Shown here one piece after another: positions 63,770 to 64,000 of a stretch of 64,000 bases of DNA. Source of the DNA: Lautropia sp. (GTDB taxonomy: Bacteria > Pseudomonadota > Gammaproteobacteria > Burkholderiales > Burkholderiaceae_E); assembly GCA_030528325.1 (NCBI GenBank), contig JAUMZD010000005.1:1-64000 (forward strand), read 5' to 3'. The notes under the pieces are model-generated. The model was not told the origin of the DNA, made no database searches, and saw nothing but the letters and a program-made list of their open reading frames with translations. The position numbers were made by a program, and so were the translations under genes. Within the stretch, counting starts at the first letter, position 1. Each line of letters begins with the position of its first letter.

Positions 63770-64000
63770 ATGTCGACTGAGGGGAAGACACTGCTGGCAA
63801 GAATCCGCCTTGGCGAAGACAGTCTTCTTGAGCTGAAGGAAGTGCGGTTGCACCGCGATCGCCTTCAAGGGCCGACTCAGGAAGACCTGGCCAATGAATT
63901 GGCGGCGTTTGCCAACAGTATGGGGGGGACGTTGGTGCTGGGGGTGAAGGATGCCCCGAGAGAGATCATCGGAATTCCACTCGAACGGCTGGATGACATG
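63770..64000 (+). CDS. AlbA_2/Schlafen-type ATP-binding protein, N-terminal part
   Basis: The visible 77 codons read MSTEGKTLLARIRLGEDSLL, ELKEVRL, EDLANELAAFANSMGGTLVL and GVKDAPREIIGIPLERLDDM. This is the AlbA_2 (Schlafen AlbA) domain: E-L-K near residue 21 and the A-F-A-N-x-x-G-G-x-L-x-L-G-V core. Such proteins are putative ATP-binding regulators or defence components. The C-terminal domain lies beyond the window. Confidence 0.8.
   Translation, partial: MSTEGKTLLARIRLGEDSLLELKEVRLHRDRLQGPTQEDLANELAAFANSMGGTLVLGVKDAPREIIGIPLERLDDM

Overview
The window looks like a chromosomal segment of a high-GC betaproteobacterium of the order Burkholderiales. The basis is a full iscR-iscS-iscU-iscA-hscB-hscA-fdx operon, a surE-pcm-nlpD-rlmD cluster, a four-gene NAD-dependent formate dehydrogenase operon of the Cupriavidus FDS type, fmdA/fmdB and a class II DAHP synthase. 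A genus such as Lautropia would fit, but that is a guess from gene content, not something the sequence proves.

Region 1 (1-13,540) is an accessory zone dominated by toxin-antitoxin (TA) genes, many of them broken. Complete-looking modules are tacTA (1028-1836), fitAB (2026-2700) and phd/vapC (12899-13536). Around them lie a PIN toxin cut by the window edge, a PIN-PIN chimera that has lost its first acidic residue, a triple chimera (RelE-like toxin + VapB tail + another antitoxin tail), two hipBA modules with internally deleted hipA, a vapBC with an internally deleted vapC, an IS3 orfA stub, and two decayed second copies of nearby loci (7325-7411 and 11486-11684). Embedded here are a tetR / UPF0261 (Tm-1-like) / TIM-barrel cluster with a clear palindromic operator (3703-6663) and an unrecognised two-gene membrane/coiled-coil operon (9258-10883).

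Region 2 (13,800-25,600) holds a surface lipoprotein and a complete minus-strand Wadjet type II (jetABCD) anti-plasmid operon at 15215-23641, followed by an acyltransferase and a yefM-yoeB module. Wadjet plus acyltransferase sits between two imperfect direct repeats of the acyltransferase/yoeB 3' ends (15039-15225 and 24938-25127), which looks like the scar of a recombination or integration event.

Region 3 (25,670-31,550) has an alpha/beta hydrolase, a DJ-1/PfpI protein, a 1152-residue SF1 helicase-like ATPase with a coiled-coil insert, and a TSUP permease coupled to it by a 4-base overlap.

Region 4 (31,700-63,400) is mostly core metabolism and information processing: dusA, a DUF2069 membrane protein, a CBS protein, surE-pcm-nlpD-rlmD (rpoS is absent from its usual place), aroG class II, fmdBA, fdsGBAD, a DMT permease, pgm, tRNA-Asn(GUU), an aromatic/aspartate aminotransferase, uvrB, a low-molecular-weight phosphatase, and the isc operon with an IscR-type palindrome at its promoter and a terminator-like hairpin between hscB and hscA.

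A 165-bp element with terminal inverted repeats occurs twice (42890-43054 and, inverted, 63404-63568). The window ends inside an AlbA_2/Schlafen-type ATP-binding gene. No CRISPR array, rRNA gene, intact IS or prophage was seen.
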